The translations under genes and the position numbers were made by a program. The notes beneath the pieces are model-generated. The model was not told the origin of the DNA and made no database searches. It saw nothing but the letters and a program-made list of their open reading frames with translations. Shown in pieces: positions 8,256-17,410 of a stretch of DNA of 64,000 nt. The stretch is from Streptomyces sp. MP131-18 (GTDB lineage: Bacteria; Actinomycetota; Actinomycetes; Streptomycetales; Streptomycetaceae): positions 1,844,244-1,908,243 of the forward strand of contig NZ_LZNS01000001.1 of NCBI RefSeq assembly GCF_001984575.1, in the 5' to 3' direction. Within the stretch, counting starts at the first letter, position 1. Each line of letters begins with the position of its first letter.

Positions 8256-9904
8256 CAGGCCACCAGTTCCGTATGCCGGGCGGGGCGGAGGCTCTCCAGC
8301 AGGACGAGGGTCAGCGCGCACGTCACCATGAGGATCGTGCTCAGCGCCATGGCCTGCCCGTAGTTCAGCTCCCCGGCCCGGCCGAGCAGCCGGGCCACGG
8401 CGACCGGCAGCGTCGGCCGGTCGGCCCTGGCGATGAACACCGTCGCGCCGAACTCCCCCAGCGACACGGCGAACGCGAAACCCGCCGAGACCAGCAGCGC
8501 GCGCCGCACCAGCGGCAGGTCCACCTCGCGCCAGGCGCGCCACGGCGAGGCACCGAGCACCGCGGCGGCCTGCCGCAGCCGGTCGTCGACCGCGCGCAGC
8601 ACCGGCAGCATGACGCGCACCACGAACGGCACGCCGACCAGCGCCTGCGCGAGCGGCACGAGTATCCACGAGGAGCGCAGATCGAGCGGCGGTTCGTCGA
8701 GGGCGATGAGGAAACCGAAGCCGACGGTCACGGCCGAGGTGCCGAGCGGCAGCATCAGCAGCGCGTCGAAGCCGCGCGTGAACCGGCCCGCGCGCCGGGT
8801 CAGCGCCGCCGCCGCAAGACCGCCGACGGCCAGCGCGATCAGGGTGGCGACGGCGGCGTAGGACAGCGAATTGCCGACGGCCTCCCACGGCGCGACCGCG
8901 AACGTGCCGCCGGACCGGGAGCCGAGAGCCCGGTAGTGCGCGAAGCCGTAGCCGTCCGGGCCGGAGAGGGAACGTTCGACCAGGACGCCGAGCGGCAGCA
9001 GGATCAGCAGCGCGATCACGGCCAGGGTGCCGCCGAGCAGGGCCCGTTCCCCAGCGCCGCGCGGCGGACGGGCGGTGTGCGCGGCGTCGACGAGCGCCAG
9101 CGAGGACTCCCGGCGGCGCACGATCCAGGCGTGCACGCCGAGCAGCACGCCGACGGTGGCGAGCTGGAGCAGGGTCAGCACCGCGGCGGTCGGCAGGTCG
9201 AGGAGCTGCGCGGTCTGCCGGTAGATCTCGACCTCCAGCGTCGCGTAGCGGGGGCCGCCGAGGATCTGGATGACGCCGAAGGAGGTGAACGTGAACAGGT
9301 AGACCATCAGCCCGGCGGCGGCCACGGAGGGGCCGAGCGCGGGCAGCGTCACCCGCCGGAACGCCGCGAACCGGCCGGCCCCCAGCACCCGCGCCGCCTC
9401 CTCCTGCCGCGGGTCCAGCTGGGCCCACAGACCACCGACGGTGCGCACGACGACGGCGTAGTTGAAGAAGACGTGCGCCAGCAGGATCGCCCACACGCCG
9501 GTGTCGAGGCGTACCCCCCACAGGTCGTCCAGCAGCCCGCCGCGGCCGGTGAGGCCGAGGAACGCGGCGCCCGTCACGACCGTCGGCAGCACGAACGGGA
9601 CGGTGACGACCGCGTGCAGCACCCGCTTGCCGGGGAAGTCGAGCCGCGCGAAGACGTAGGCGCCGGGCAGCGCGAGAGCCAGCGTGAGCGCCGTGGAGGC
9701 GGCGGCCTGCCACAGCGTGAACCACAGCACCTGTCCCACGCCCGGATCGGTCAGCACCTCGAAGGCCGTGCCGGGCCGCCACTCGCCGTCCTCCTTCAGC
9801 CCGCGGCCGGTGATGGCCGCGACCGGATAGGCGAAGAACAGCGCGAAGAACGCCACCGGCACCGCGAGCAGCGCGGCCCGGCGCAGGGCGGCCGTACGCG
9901 TCAC
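8255..9904 (-). CDS. thiP: Thiamine ABC transporter permease (fused double-domain)
   Basis: A 549-residue membrane protein with two binding-protein-dependent permease domains in one chain, as in ThiP and FbpB. About twelve hydrophobic segments are visible, six in each half. Each half carries an EAA-type loop: in the first half EEAARVLGAGRFAAFRRVTL, in the second RQAAAVLGASPWRAWREVDL. These loops contact the ATPase. The start is set at GTG 9904, which overlaps the stop of the binding-protein gene as GTGA. Assignment to thiamine comes from operon position behind a TPP riboswitch. Confidence 0.85.
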   Translation of the reverse strand: MTRTAALRRAALLAVPVAFFALFFAYPVAAITGRGLKEDGEWRPGTAFEVLTDPGVGQVLWFTLWQAAASTALTLALALPGAYVFARLDFPGKRVLHAVVTVPFVLPTVVTGAAFLGLTGRGGLLDDLWGVRLDTGVWAILLAHVFFNYAVVVRTVGGLWAQLDPRQEEAARVLGAGRFAAFRRVTLPALGPSVAAAGLMVYLFTFTSFGVIQILGGPRYATLEVEIYRQTAQLLDLPTAAVLTLLQLATVGVLLGVHAWIVRRRESSLALVDAAHTARPPRGAGERALLGGTLAVIALLILLPLGVLVERSLSGPDGYGFAHYRALGSRSGGTFAVAPWEAVGNSLSYAAVATLIALAVGGLAAAALTRRAGRFTRGFDALLMLPLGTSAVTVGFGFLIALDEPPLDLRSSWILVPLAQALVGVPFVVRVMLPVLRAVDDRLRQAAAVLGASPWRAWREVDLPLVRRALLVSAGFAFAVSLGEFGATVFIARADRPTLPVAVARLLGRAGELNYGQAMALSTILMVTCALTLVLLESLRPARHTELVA

Positions 9905-10947
9905 CTGACGACCAGGGAGGTCCACTCGTCGATCCACTCTTCGCGGTGGGCCGCGATCAGCTCCGCGTCCACGGTCAACGGCTCGTCGACGACCTCCCCG
10001 TACCGGGTGAACTCCTCGGGCAGCGCGGCATCCTCGCGCACCGGGTTCACGAACATCTGGAGCGGCATGTCCTCCTGGAACTCCTGGCTCAGCAGGAAGT
10101 CCAGCAGGGCCCGGCCCCCCTCCTCGTTGGCGGCGCCCGCCAGCAGCCCGGCGAACTCGATCTGCCGGAAGCAGGTGTCGGGCGCCACGCCCGTCGGCGC
10201 CTGCTCCGGCCGTTCCTCGCCGCCGTAGACCACGCCGGCGGGCGGCGAGGAGGCGTAGGAGACGACCAGCGGCCGGTCGCCGTCGCCCGCCCCGGAGAAC
10301 CGTTCGTTGTACGCCTGCTCCCAGCCGTCGACGACCTCCACCCCGTTGTCCGCGAGCCGCTGCCAGTAGTCCTGCCAGCCGTCCTGGCCGTACGCGGCGA
10401 CGGTGGCGAGGAGGAAGCCGAGCCCCGGCGAGGAGGTGGCCGCGTTCTGCACGACCAGCAGGTCACGGTAGGCCGGGTCGGCGAGGTCCTCGAAGGTCCC
10501 GGGCGGGGCGAGGCCGCGGTCCTCGAACCAGGCCCTGTCGTAGTTGACGCAGATGTCGCCGGTGTCCACGGGGGTGACGCGGTGCTCCGACCCGTCGAGC
10601 CGGTACTCCTCCGGCACGGCGGCCAGCCCCTCGGCCTCGTGCGGGGCGAAGACGTCTTCGTCGAGCGTGCGGGAGAGGAGCGTGTTGTCCACGCCGAACA
10701 ACACGTCGCCCTGCGGGTTGCCCTGGGACAGCACGGCCTGGTTGACCACGATCCCGGCGTCCCCGCCGCGCAGCACCCGCACCGTGTAGCCGGTCTCCTC
10801 GGTGAACCGGTCGAGGACCTCGTCGGAGACGGCGAAGGAGTCATGGGTGACCAGGGTGACCTCGTCACCCCCGGAGCCCGCCTCCCCGCCGCCGCAGGCG
10901 ACCGCGAGCAGGCCGAGCACCGGAACGACTATCAGGCTGCGCTTCAT
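9901..10947 (-). CDS. thiB: Thiamine ABC transporter substrate-binding lipoprotein
   Basis: A 348-residue extracytoplasmic solute-binding protein. The N-terminus MKRSLIVVPVLGLLAVAC is a lipoprotein signal with the lipobox LAVAC; C18 would be lipidated and is followed by a GGG linker. The body has the ThiB/TbpA-type fold, with VTHDSFAVSDEVLDRF near the N-terminus and TPVDTGDICVNYDR in the binding cleft. ATG 10947 is chosen because the signal peptide begins there; a longer upstream reading lacks signal character. It is the first gene of the thiBPQ operon and lies downstream of a TPP riboswitch. Confidence 0.9.
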   Translation of the reverse strand: MKRSLIVVPVLGLLAVACGGGEAGSGGDEVTLVTHDSFAVSDEVLDRFTEETGYTVRVLRGGDAGIVVNQAVLSQGNPQGDVLFGVDNTLLSRTLDEDVFAPHEAEGLAAVPEEYRLDGSEHRVTPVDTGDICVNYDRAWFEDRGLAPPGTFEDLADPAYRDLLVVQNAATSSPGLGFLLATVAAYGQDGWQDYWQRLADNGVEVVDGWEQAYNERFSGAGDGDRPLVVSYASSPPAGVVYGGEERPEQAPTGVAPDTCFRQIEFAGLLAGAANEEGGRALLDFLLSQEFQEDMPLQMFVNPVREDAALPEEFTRYGEVVDEPLTVDAELIAAHREEWIDEWTSLVVR

Positions 10948-11004
10948 CGTGCCGCTTTCATGACGCGTGGGGCAGGGCGCACGCGGGCAGCACGAGAGCG
11001 ATCC

Positions 11005-11092
11005 GAACTTCCTACCCAGCATGACCTGGGCGAGGTTCGAGGGTCTGCGGCCGGTGCCGCACTCTCAGCGCTGCGAGCGCTCCCCTGTCGGA
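11005..11092 (-). promoter_or_regulatory. TPP riboswitch (THI element)
   Basis: Read on the minus strand, the conserved core pieces appear in order: a GGGGAGC segment, CTGAGAG, a variable stem, ACCCTCGAACCT, and CCAGGTCATGCTGGGTAGG. These match the two helical arms that hold the pyrimidine and pyrophosphate of thiamine pyrophosphate. The element sits about 60 bases before the lipoprotein start, so TPP binding should reduce expression of the transporter. The ribosome binding site lies in the following stretch, consistent with translational control. Confidence 0.92.
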
Positions 11093-11142
11093 CTATGTGA
11101 TGGCATGTGATCGGATGTTCGAACCAACGATAGCAGCGCGGG

Positions 11143-12249
11143 CTACCGCTCGGCCGCGGCGAGCTGGCCGCAGGCCCCCTCGATCTCCTGGCCCCTGGTG
11201 TCCCGCACGGTCACCGGCACGCCCTGCCGCTCCAGGGCGGCGACGAACGCCCGCTCGTCCTCGGGGCGGGACGCGGTCCACTTGGAGCCGGGCGTCGGGT
11301 TGAGCGGGATGAGGTTGACGTGGGCGCCGTGGCCCTTCAGCAGACGGCCCAGCAGGTCGGCCCGCCACGCCTGGTCGTTCACGTCCCTGATCAGCGCGTA
11401 CTCGATGGAGATGCGGCGGCCCGACCGCTCGGCGTACGCCCAGGCCGCGTCCAGCACCTCCGCGACCTTCCAGCGGGTGTTGACCGGCACCAGGGTGTCC
11501 CGCAGCTCGTCGTCCGGCGCGTGCAGGGACACCGCGAGCCGGCAGGCGAACCCCTCCTCGGCGAACCGCCGCATCGCCGGGACCAGACCCACCGTCGAAA
11601 CCGTGATGCCGCGCTGGGAGAGGCCGATGCCGTCCGGGCCCGGGTCGGTCAGCCTGCGGATCGCGCCGGTCACGCGCCGGTAGTTGGCCAGCGGCTCGCC
11701 CATCCCCATGAAGACGATGTTGGAGACGCGCGCCTGGCCGCCCGGCACCTCGCCGTCGCGCAGCGCGCGCATGCCGTCGACGATCTGGTGCACGATCTCG
11801 GCCGTCGACAGGTTCCGGTCGAGCCCGGCCTGCCCCGTCGCGCAGAACGGGCAGTTCATCCCGCAGCCGGCCTGGGAGGACACGCACATGGTGACCCGGT
11901 CCGGGTAGCGCATCAGCACCGACTCCACCAGCGTCCCGTCGTGCAGCCGCCACAGTGTCTTGCGGGTGGCGCCGTCGTCGCAGGCGAGGTGCCGCACCAC
12001 GGTCATCAGCCGCGGCAGCAGCGCGCCCGCCAGGCGCTCCCTGGCCGCGGCCGGGACGTCCGTCCACTCGGCCGGATCGTCGGTCAGGCGCGTGAAGTAG
12101 TGGCGCGAAAGCTGCTGCGCGCGGAACGGCTTCTCGCCGAGCGCGGCAACGGCCTCCCGGCGCTCCTGTGGATCGAGGTCGGCGAGGTGCCGCGGGGGCT
12201 TGGCGGCCCCGCGGGGCGCGACGAAGGTCAGCTCTCCAGGTGCAGGCAT
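11143..12249 (-). CDS. rlmN: 23S rRNA (A2503-C2)/tRNA (A37-C2) methyltransferase RlmN
   Basis: A 368-residue radical-SAM dual-specificity methyltransferase that places a methyl group on C2 of A2503 in 23S rRNA. The iron-sulfur cluster motif is C129-GMN-C133-PF-C136. The C-terminal cysteine C360 in GACGQ is the methyl-accepting catalytic residue of the family. GEPLANY and SVSTVGLVP are further family motifs. ATG 12249 is a sound start. It lies just downstream of cdsA on the same strand with a 28-base gap, so it is likely the last gene of the pyrH-frr-cdsA-rlmN series. Confidence 0.93.
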   Translation of the reverse strand: MPAPGELTFVAPRGAAKPPRHLADLDPQERREAVAALGEKPFRAQQLSRHYFTRLTDDPAEWTDVPAAARERLAGALLPRLMTVVRHLACDDGATRKTLWRLHDGTLVESVLMRYPDRVTMCVSSQAGCGMNCPFCATGQAGLDRNLSTAEIVHQIVDGMRALRDGEVPGGQARVSNIVFMGMGEPLANYRRVTGAIRRLTDPGPDGIGLSQRGITVSTVGLVPAMRRFAEEGFACRLAVSLHAPDDELRDTLVPVNTRWKVAEVLDAAWAYAERSGRRISIEYALIRDVNDQAWRADLLGRLLKGHGAHVNLIPLNPTPGSKWTASRPEDERAFVAALERQGVPVTVRDTRGQEIEGACGQLAAAER

Positions 12250-12277
12250 GGTCCAGCCAGTGTCGCAGATACCGCGG

Positions 12278-13285
12278 CTACTCCGCGCCGACGAACGCCA
12301 GGAACAGCAGCCACACGACGGGCGCGGTCGGCAGCAGCGAGTCGAGCCGGTCCATGATCCCGCCGTGTCCTGGCAGCAGCGTGCCCATGTCCTTGATGCC
12401 CAGATCCCGCTTGATCATGGACTCGCCCAGATCGCCGAGGGTCGCGCTGACCGCCGCCCCCAGGCCCAGGAGCAGACCCTGCCACCAGGTGCCGCCGTCG
12501 ATCAGGAAGTGCATGCACAGCGCCCCGGCAGCCATGGCGAACACCACGGCACCGGCCAGCCCTTCCCTGGTCTTGCCCGGGCTGATGCGCGGCGCAAGCT
12601 TGCGGCGCCCGAGGCGCCAGCCCACGGCGTACGCGCCGGTGTCGCTGACGACGGTCAGCAGCAGGAAGGTGAGCACCCGCCAGGAGCCGTCGTCCGCGGC
12701 GAGCATAAGCGCCACGAACGTCGCGAGGAACGGCACGTAGAACGCGACGAACACGCCGGCCGTCACGTCCCGCAGGTAGTTCTCCGGCGGCGCGGCCATC
12801 CGCCACACCAGCACCGCGAGCGCCGTCAGCGCGACGGCCACCCACGCGCCCTCCGCACCGCGCAGGTAGCCGGCCATGACCATGGCGGCGCCGCCCACCG
12901 CCAGCGGCGGGAGCGGCACCCGGATTCCCTTGCGGTCCGCAAGCCGCGAGGACAGCTCCCACAGCCCCACGACGACGGCCACCGCTATCACGCCGAGGAA
13001 CGCCGGCTTGTAGACGAACAGCGAGACGAGGACGACGGCGCCGAGGCCGAGTCCGACCGCCACGGCGGCACGCAGATTGCGGCCAGCGCGCTTCCTGGGG
13101 CGCCGGGCCGCACGGTCTGGACGCTGCTCCGGCTCACCGCCGCCGGGGTCGGGCACGATCGACATAGGGGGAGTTTGCGCCGCATGCCGGTTTTCGCGCA
13201 CGGGACCCGCCGGGGCGGGGCCGGCCTGCTCGGTCCTTCCGACGTACCCGGCGGCCGGGGGCGGCCCCCAGGATGATTCGTTCAC
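12278..13285 (-). CDS. cdsA: Phosphatidate cytidylyltransferase
   Basis: A 335-residue membrane enzyme that makes CDP-diacylglycerol from CTP and phosphatidic acid, the branch point of phospholipid synthesis. Residues 1-70 are a hydrophilic, arginine- and proline-rich N-terminal extension; about eight hydrophobic segments follow. The CdsA signature is present near the C-terminus: [20 protein letters not shown] with [11 protein letters not shown]. The GTG at 13285 (VNESSWG) is chosen because this N-terminal sequence resembles the Streptomyces family start and it lies 22 bases behind frr. It is co-transcribed with frr and pyrH. Confidence 0.9.
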   Translation of the reverse strand: MNESSWGPPPAAGYVGRTEQAGPAPAGPVRENRHAAQTPPMSIVPDPGGGEPEQRPDRAARRPRKRAGRNLRAAVAVGLGLGAVVLVSLFVYKPAFLGVIAVAVVVGLWELSSRLADRKGIRVPLPPLAVGGAAMVMAGYLRGAEGAWVAVALTALAVLVWRMAAPPENYLRDVTAGVFVAFYVPFLATFVALMLAADDGSWRVLTFLLLTVVSDTGAYAVGWRLGRRKLAPRISPGKTREGLAGAVVFAMAAGALCMHFLIDGGTWWQGLLLGLGAAVSATLGDLGESMIKRDLGIKDMGTLLPGHGGIMDRLDSLLPTAPVVWLLFLAFVGAE

Positions 13286-13307
13286 GGATGACAGCGTCCT
13301 TCTCGGA

Positions 13308-13868
13308 TCAGACCTCGAGCAGCTCGGCTTCCTTGTGCTTGAGCAGCTCGTCCACCTGCGCGACGTACTTGGCGGTCGTGTCGTCGAGCTCCTTCTCGCC
13401 ACGACGGCCCTCGTCCTCGCCGACCTCGCCGTCCTTGATGGCCTTGTCCATGATCTCCTTGGCCTTGCGGCGCACCCCGCGAATGGAGATCTTGGCGTCC
13501 TCGCCCTTGGTCTTGGCGACCTTGATGAACTCCCGCCGCCGCTCCTCGGTCAGCTCGGGGAAGACCACGCGGATGATGTGACCGTCGTTCGTCGGGTTGA
13601 CGCCGAGGTCGGAGTCCCGGACCGCCTGCTCGATGTTGCGCAGCGCGCTCTTGTCGAAGGGGGTGATGACGGCCATACGCGCCTCGGGCACCGAAAAGGA
13701 CGCCAGCTGGTTGATCGGCGTCATGGTGCCGTAGTACTCGGCCACGATCTTGTTGAACATCGCCGGGTGGGCACGGCCGGTGCGGATGGCGGCGAGGTCG
13801 TCCTTGGCGACTCCGACCGCTTTTTCCATCTTCTCTTCAGCCTCGAGGAGGGCTTCTTCGATCACCAC
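13308..13868 (-). CDS. frr: Ribosome recycling factor
   Basis: A 186-residue ribosome recycling factor that, with EF-G, splits the post-termination ribosome. The whole family pattern is present: the N-terminal helix [41 protein letters not shown] and the charged C-terminal helices [28 protein letters not shown]. Length matches the family. The start codon is ATG 13868 or the adjacent GTG. It follows pyrH with about 60 bases between, the usual pyrH-frr pairing. Confidence 0.96.
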   Translation of the reverse strand: MVIEEALLEAEEKMEKAVGVAKDDLAAIRTGRAHPAMFNKIVAEYYGTMTPINQLASFSVPEARMAVITPFDKSALRNIEQAVRDSDLGVNPTNDGHIIRVVFPELTEERRREFIKVAKTKGEDAKISIRGVRRKAKEIMDKAIKDGEVGEDEGRRGEKELDDTTAKYVAQVDELLKHKEAELLEV

Positions 13869-13929
13869 GTGCTCCTGGTTCGATGTGTGTGACGTGAATG
13901 ACGTCGCGTGCGGCGGCCCGCTGGGCGCT

Positions 13930-14667
13930 TCAGGCCCGCCGGCCCTGGCTGTTCACAAGTGTGCCGATCTTCTCACCCTTTACCGCACGGGCGATATTGC
14001 CTTCCGCGAGCAGTTCGAAAACGAGGATCGGCAGCTTGTTGTCCCGGCACAGCGTGACGGCCGTGGAGTCGGCGACCTTCAGATCCCTGGTGATGACTTC
14101 GCCGTAGTCGAGCGCGTCGAACTTCACCGCCGCCGCGTTCTTCGCCGGGTCCGAGTCGTACACGCCGTCCACGCCGTTCTTGCCCATGAGCAGCGCCTCG
14201 GCGTGGATCTCCAGCGCCCGCTGGGCGGCCGTGGTGTCCGTCGAGAAGTAAGGCATGCCCATGCCCGCGCCGAAGATGACGACGCGGCCCTTCTCCAGGT
14301 GCCGCACGGCGCGCAGCGGGATGTAGGGCTCGGCGACCTGGCCCATGGTGATGGCCGTCTGCACCCGGGAGTCGATGCCTTCCTTCTCCAGGAAGTCCTG
14401 GAGGGCGAGGCAGTTCATGACGGTACCGAGCATGCCCATGTAGTCGGAGCGGGCCCGGTCCATACCGCGCAGTTGCAGTTCGGCGCCGCGGAAGAAGTTG
14501 CCACCGCCGATCACCACCGCGATCTGTGCGCCGTCGCGGACCACTGCCGCGATCTCCCGGGCCATCTTGTGCACGACGTCGGGGTCGACACCGAGTCCGC
14601 CGCCGCCGGCGAAGGCTTCTCCGGACAGCTTCAGCAGGAAACGGCGGGGTTTGTCGTCCTGGTTCAT
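13930..14667 (-). CDS. pyrH: Uridylate kinase (UMP kinase)
   Basis: A 245-residue hexameric UMP kinase of the amino-acid kinase fold that makes UDP for nucleic acid and cell-wall precursors. Motifs seen: [12 protein letters not shown] at the N-terminus (phosphate loop), [22 protein letters not shown] (UMP contact) and [23 protein letters not shown] 14667 is chosen because it has a good ribosome binding site, GAGGAG six bases upstream, and starts just before the conserved region. The upstream sequence can form two competing hairpins, one of which hides this binding site (see leader entry). Confidence 0.95.
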   Translation of the reverse strand: MNQDDKPRRFLLKLSGEAFAGGGGLGVDPDVVHKMAREIAAVVRDGAQIAVVIGGGNFFRGAELQLRGMDRARSDYMGMLGTVMNCLALQDFLEKEGIDSRVQTAITMGQVAEPYIPLRAVRHLEKGRVVIFGAGMGMPYFSTDTTAAQRALEIHAEALLMGKNGVDGVYDSDPAKNAAAVKFDALDYGEVITRDLKVADSTAVTLCRDNKLPILVFELLAEGNIARAVKGEKIGTLVNSQGRRA

Positions 14668-14673
14668 GGAACT

Positions 14674-14749
14674 CTCCTCGTGCACACACACCGAGGAGGC
14701 CACTGCCAGTGGACCCTTGCGGCTCCCCTGCTGGGCAATGGCCTCCTCG
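14674..14749 (-). promoter_or_regulatory. pyrH leader with two mutually exclusive hairpins
   Basis: On the minus strand a 16-base-pair stem (one G-U pair) forms between 14734-14749 and 14692-14707, with a 26-base loop. Its 3' arm ends in CTCCTCG (14692-14698), which is also perfectly complementary to CGAGGAG at 14674-14680, the pyrH ribosome binding site, across an 11-base loop. The two pairings share this CTCCTCG and cannot coexist. The long stem leaves the binding site free; the short one hides it. This is a design typical of translational attenuators. Nothing else is coded here. Confidence 0.65.
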
Positions 14750-14868
14750 TCACAACTGCGGTCGCGCCGACCGTGTGATGCCACGGCCGGACGGCCTTCC
14801 GCCCGACAATAGCCGGGTAACGTCCGTTCCGCCGCGGACGGCGCGGCGGCCCGGTGCGTCCGCCGAGG

Positions 14869-15705
14869 TCAGGCGCCGACGCGGAAGCGCGCGAAGCCGT
14901 TTGCCGCCACGCCCGCCTCGGTCAGCACCTTCTGCACGGTCTTCTTGTTGTCCTTGGCGAACGGCTGGTTCAACAGGACGTGCTCCTTGAAGAAGCCGTT
15001 CACCCGGCCGTCCACGATCTTGGAGAGCGCGGCCTCGGGCTTGCCCTCCTCGCGCGCGGTCGCCTCGGCGATGCGGCGCTCGCTCTCGACGACGTCGGCG
15101 GGCACCTCATCCTGGGTGAGGTACCGGGGCGCGAACGCCGCGATGTGCTGCGCGACATCCTTGGCGACCTCGGCGTTCTCCTGCTCCAGCTGAATCAGCA
15201 CGCCGACCTGCGGTGGCAGGTCGGGGCTGGTGCGGTGGAGGTAGGAGGCGACATAGCCGCCGGCGAGGCGGGCGTAGCGGTCGAGAACGATCTTCTCGCC
15301 CAGGGTCGCGTTGGCCTCGTCGACGTAGTCCTTGACGGACTTGCCGGACTCGATCTCCGAGGCCAGCAGCGTCGCGAGGTCCTCGGGCGCGGTGGCGAAG
15401 ACGTGCTCGGCGATGGCCTGGGCCACCGCCTGGAACTTGTCGCCCTTGGCGACGAAGTCCGTCTCGCACTTCAGCTCGACCAGCACGCCCGAGGTGCTGT
15501 CCTCGGCGAGAACGGCGACGACCGCGCCATTCTCCGCGGTGCGGCTCTCGCGCTTGGCCACACCCTTCTGCCCCTTGACGCGCAGGATCTCGACGGCCTT
15601 GGCGACATCGCCCTCGGCCTCGTCCAGGGCCTTCTTGCAGTCCATCATGCCGGCGCCGGACAGCTCCCTGAGCTTCTTGACGTCGGCGGCGGTGAAGTTC
15701 GCCAT
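14869..15705 (-). CDS. tsf: Translation elongation factor Ts
   Basis: A 278-residue guanine nucleotide exchange factor for EF-Tu. The N-terminal UBA-like domain and the signature [16 protein letters not shown] begin at residue 13. The [10 protein letters not shown] region is the EF-Tu contact core, and [10 protein letters not shown] and [15 protein letters not shown] follow. ATG 15705 is chosen at the start of the conserved domain, with GGAAGAG upstream. It follows rpsB with a 44-base gap, the near-universal rpsB-tsf operon. Confidence 0.97.
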   Translation of the reverse strand: MANFTAADVKKLRELSGAGMMDCKKALDEAEGDVAKAVEILRVKGQKGVAKRESRTAENGAVVAVLAEDSTSGVLVELKCETDFVAKGDKFQAVAQAIAEHVFATAPEDLATLLASEIESGKSVKDYVDEANATLGEKIVLDRYARLAGGYVASYLHRTSPDLPPQVGVLIQLEQENAEVAKDVAQHIAAFAPRYLTQDEVPADVVESERRIAEATAREEGKPEAALSKIVDGRVNGFFKEHVLLNQPFAKDNKKTVQKVLTEAGVAANGFARFRVGA

Positions 15706-15749
15706 GGTTACGTAATTCTCTTCCGGGGTGTCGTTCGGATCGCTTGGCG

Positions 15750-16670
15750 TCAGCTGGTCTGCTCGGCAGGCGTCTCCGTCGCCTCGGCGGCCGGTGCGGG
15801 CTGCTCCTCGGCAGGCTTGTCCTCGGCGGGCTTGTCCTCGGCGGGCTGCTCTTCGGCGGGCTTGTCCTCCGCCGCCTTCTCCTCGGCCGCCTTCTCCTCG
15901 GCGCCCTGGAGCAGCTCGCGCTCCCACTCGGGCAGCGGCTCGCCGGCCGGCTTCTCGCCGCCCTTGGCCTCGGCGGCACCGGAGCGGGCGATGAGGCCCT
16001 CGGCGACGGCGTCGGCGATCACGCGGGTGAGGAGCGTGACCGAACGGATCGCGTCGTCGTTGCCCGGGATCTTGTAGTCGACCTCGTCCGGGTCGCAGTT
16101 GGTGTCGAGGATCGCGACGACCGGGATGTTGAGCTTGCGCGCCTCACCGACGGCAATGTGCTCCTTCTTGGTGTCGACGATCCAGACGGCGCTGGGCACC
16201 TTCTGCATGTCGCGGATGCCGCCCAGGGTCTTCTCCAGCTTCGCCTTCTCGCGGGAGAGGACCAGCAACTCCTTCTTGGTGAGGCCGGAGGCCGCCACGT
16301 CGTCGAAGTCGATCTGCTCCAGCTCCTTCAGGCGCTGGAGCCGCTTGTGCACGGTCGAGAAGTTGGTGAGCATGCCGCCGAGCCAACGCTGGTTGACGTA
16401 GGGCATGCCGACCCGCGCGGCCTGCTCCGCAATGGCCTGCTGCGCCTGCTTCTTGGTGCCGACGAACATGACGGTGCCGCCGTGGGCGACGGTCTCCCTG
16501 ACGAACTCGTAGGCGCGGTCGATGTACGACAGCGACTGGAGCAGGTCGATGATGTAGATGCCGTTGCGCTCGGTGAAGATGAACCGCTTCATCTTCGGGT
16601 TCCAGCGGCGGGTCTGGTGCCCGAAGTGGACGCCGCTCTCCAGCAGCTCCCGCATCGTGACGACGGCCAT
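15750..16670 (-). CDS. rpsB: 30S ribosomal protein S2
   Basis: A 306-residue ribosomal protein S2. The start [27 protein letters not shown] is textbook S2. The conserved body ends near residue 245. A low-complexity tail of about 60 residues follows, made of repeated A/E/K/P blocks ([29 protein letters not shown]), longer than in most bacteria but common in Streptomyces S2 proteins. The tail should be disordered. It leads the rpsB-tsf operon. Confidence 0.97.
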   Translation of the reverse strand: MAVVTMRELLESGVHFGHQTRRWNPKMKRFIFTERNGIYIIDLLQSLSYIDRAYEFVRETVAHGGTVMFVGTKKQAQQAIAEQAARVGMPYVNQRWLGGMLTNFSTVHKRLQRLKELEQIDFDDVAASGLTKKELLVLSREKAKLEKTLGGIRDMQKVPSAVWIVDTKKEHIAVGEARKLNIPVVAILDTNCDPDEVDYKIPGNDDAIRSVTLLTRVIADAVAEGLIARSGAAEAKGGEKPAGEPLPEWERELLQGAEEKAAEEKAAEDKPAEEQPAEDKPAEDKPAEEQPAPAAEATETPAEQTS

Positions 16671-17023
16671 GGCCGTTCTCCTTGTGACGCTCGGTTGTCA
16701 GCGCCGCCCGGCTGGGCGGCACTCCTGACGCCCCGACGCGCTGTGCCGTGGGGTCCCGCCCCTGACGCGAGGCTGCTCCACGGACCGAGAAACGCGGCCA
16801 CCGCGGCACCGCGGGAGGACCCTGGTGCCGAAGTGGCGGGGCATGCGAGGTCGATCCGGGACTCCGGATCGCCACGAGCAGTGTACGGGACCGGAACAGG
16901 CCCGGGCGACCGGTGACCACCTCCCTCGAAGGGGTGAGGAAGTTATCCACAACGACAGAGTTATCCACCAAGATCCACTTGTTGGGCGCGACTTCGTCAC
17001 AGTCGGTGACGGAGGTGAGGCGG
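16671..17023. promoter_or_regulatory. Divergent rpsB / yraN promoter and leader region
   Basis: This 353-base spacer holds no gene. It should contain the rpsB promoter and leader (leftward) and the promoter for yraN-comM-dprA (rightward). Two clear hairpins are visible: 16703-16720 (7 base pairs, GCCGCCC/GGGCGGC) in the rpsB leader and 16852-16871 (8 base pairs, CGATCCGG/CCGGATCG, 4-base loop). A leftward -10-like TACACT lies near 16882-16887 but without a good -35. Two DnaA-box-like sequences lie near yraN (separate entry). Confidence 0.5.
16943..16969 (+). promoter_or_regulatory. Tandem DnaA-box-like pair
   Basis: TTATCCACA at 16943-16951 and TTATCCACC at 16961-16969 lie in the same orientation, separated by nine bases. 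The first matches the E. coli DnaA box exactly; Streptomyces boxes are usually TTGTCCACA. They sit about 55-80 bases upstream of the yraN start, where a bound protein could affect transcription. A similarly spaced pair occurs at 22414-22440. Confidence 0.5.
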
Positions 17024-17410
17024 ATGAATCAGCGAGGAGCACTCGGCCGCTTCGGAGAGGACGTGGCCGTACGGCGGCTGCGCGACGCGGGCATGACCGT
17101 CCTTGAGCGGAACTGGCGGTGCCGCGCCGGAGAGATCGACATCGTGGCGCAGGACCGCACGGCCGGCGGCAGGGCCGTGGTCGTCTGCGAGGTGAAGACC
17201 AGGCGCGGCGGCCGGTTCCAGCACCCGATGGCGGCGCTGACGCCCGACAAGGCGGAGCGGCTGCGCCGCCTCGCGCAGTGGTGGCTGTGCGAGCGCTGGC
17301 TCACGGTGTTCGACCAGCCGCCGCCCGGCGGACTGCGCATCGACCTGATCGGGGTGCTGCTGCCCACCCGCGGGGCGCCGCTGGTCGAGCACGCGCGGGG
17401 GGTGGCGTGA
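17024..17410 (+). CDS. YraN/UPF0102 family endonuclease-like protein
   Basis: A 128-residue protein of the UPF0102 family, with a restriction-endonuclease-like fold. The likely metal-binding pattern is visible: E37 and D39 in GEIDIV, then E56 and K58 in VCEVKTRR. The family commonly neighbours comM and dprA and is suspected to act on branched DNA, but its role is not settled. ATG 17024 is chosen for the GAGGTGAGG site just upstream and the start of similarity (LGRFGEDVA). It overlaps the next gene as ATGA. Confidence 0.88.
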   Translation: MNQRGALGRFGEDVAVRRLRDAGMTVLERNWRCRAGEIDIVAQDRTAGGRAVVVCEVKTRRGGRFQHPMAALTPDKAERLRRLAQWWLCERWLTVFDQPPPGGLRIDLIGVLLPTRGAPLVEHARGVA

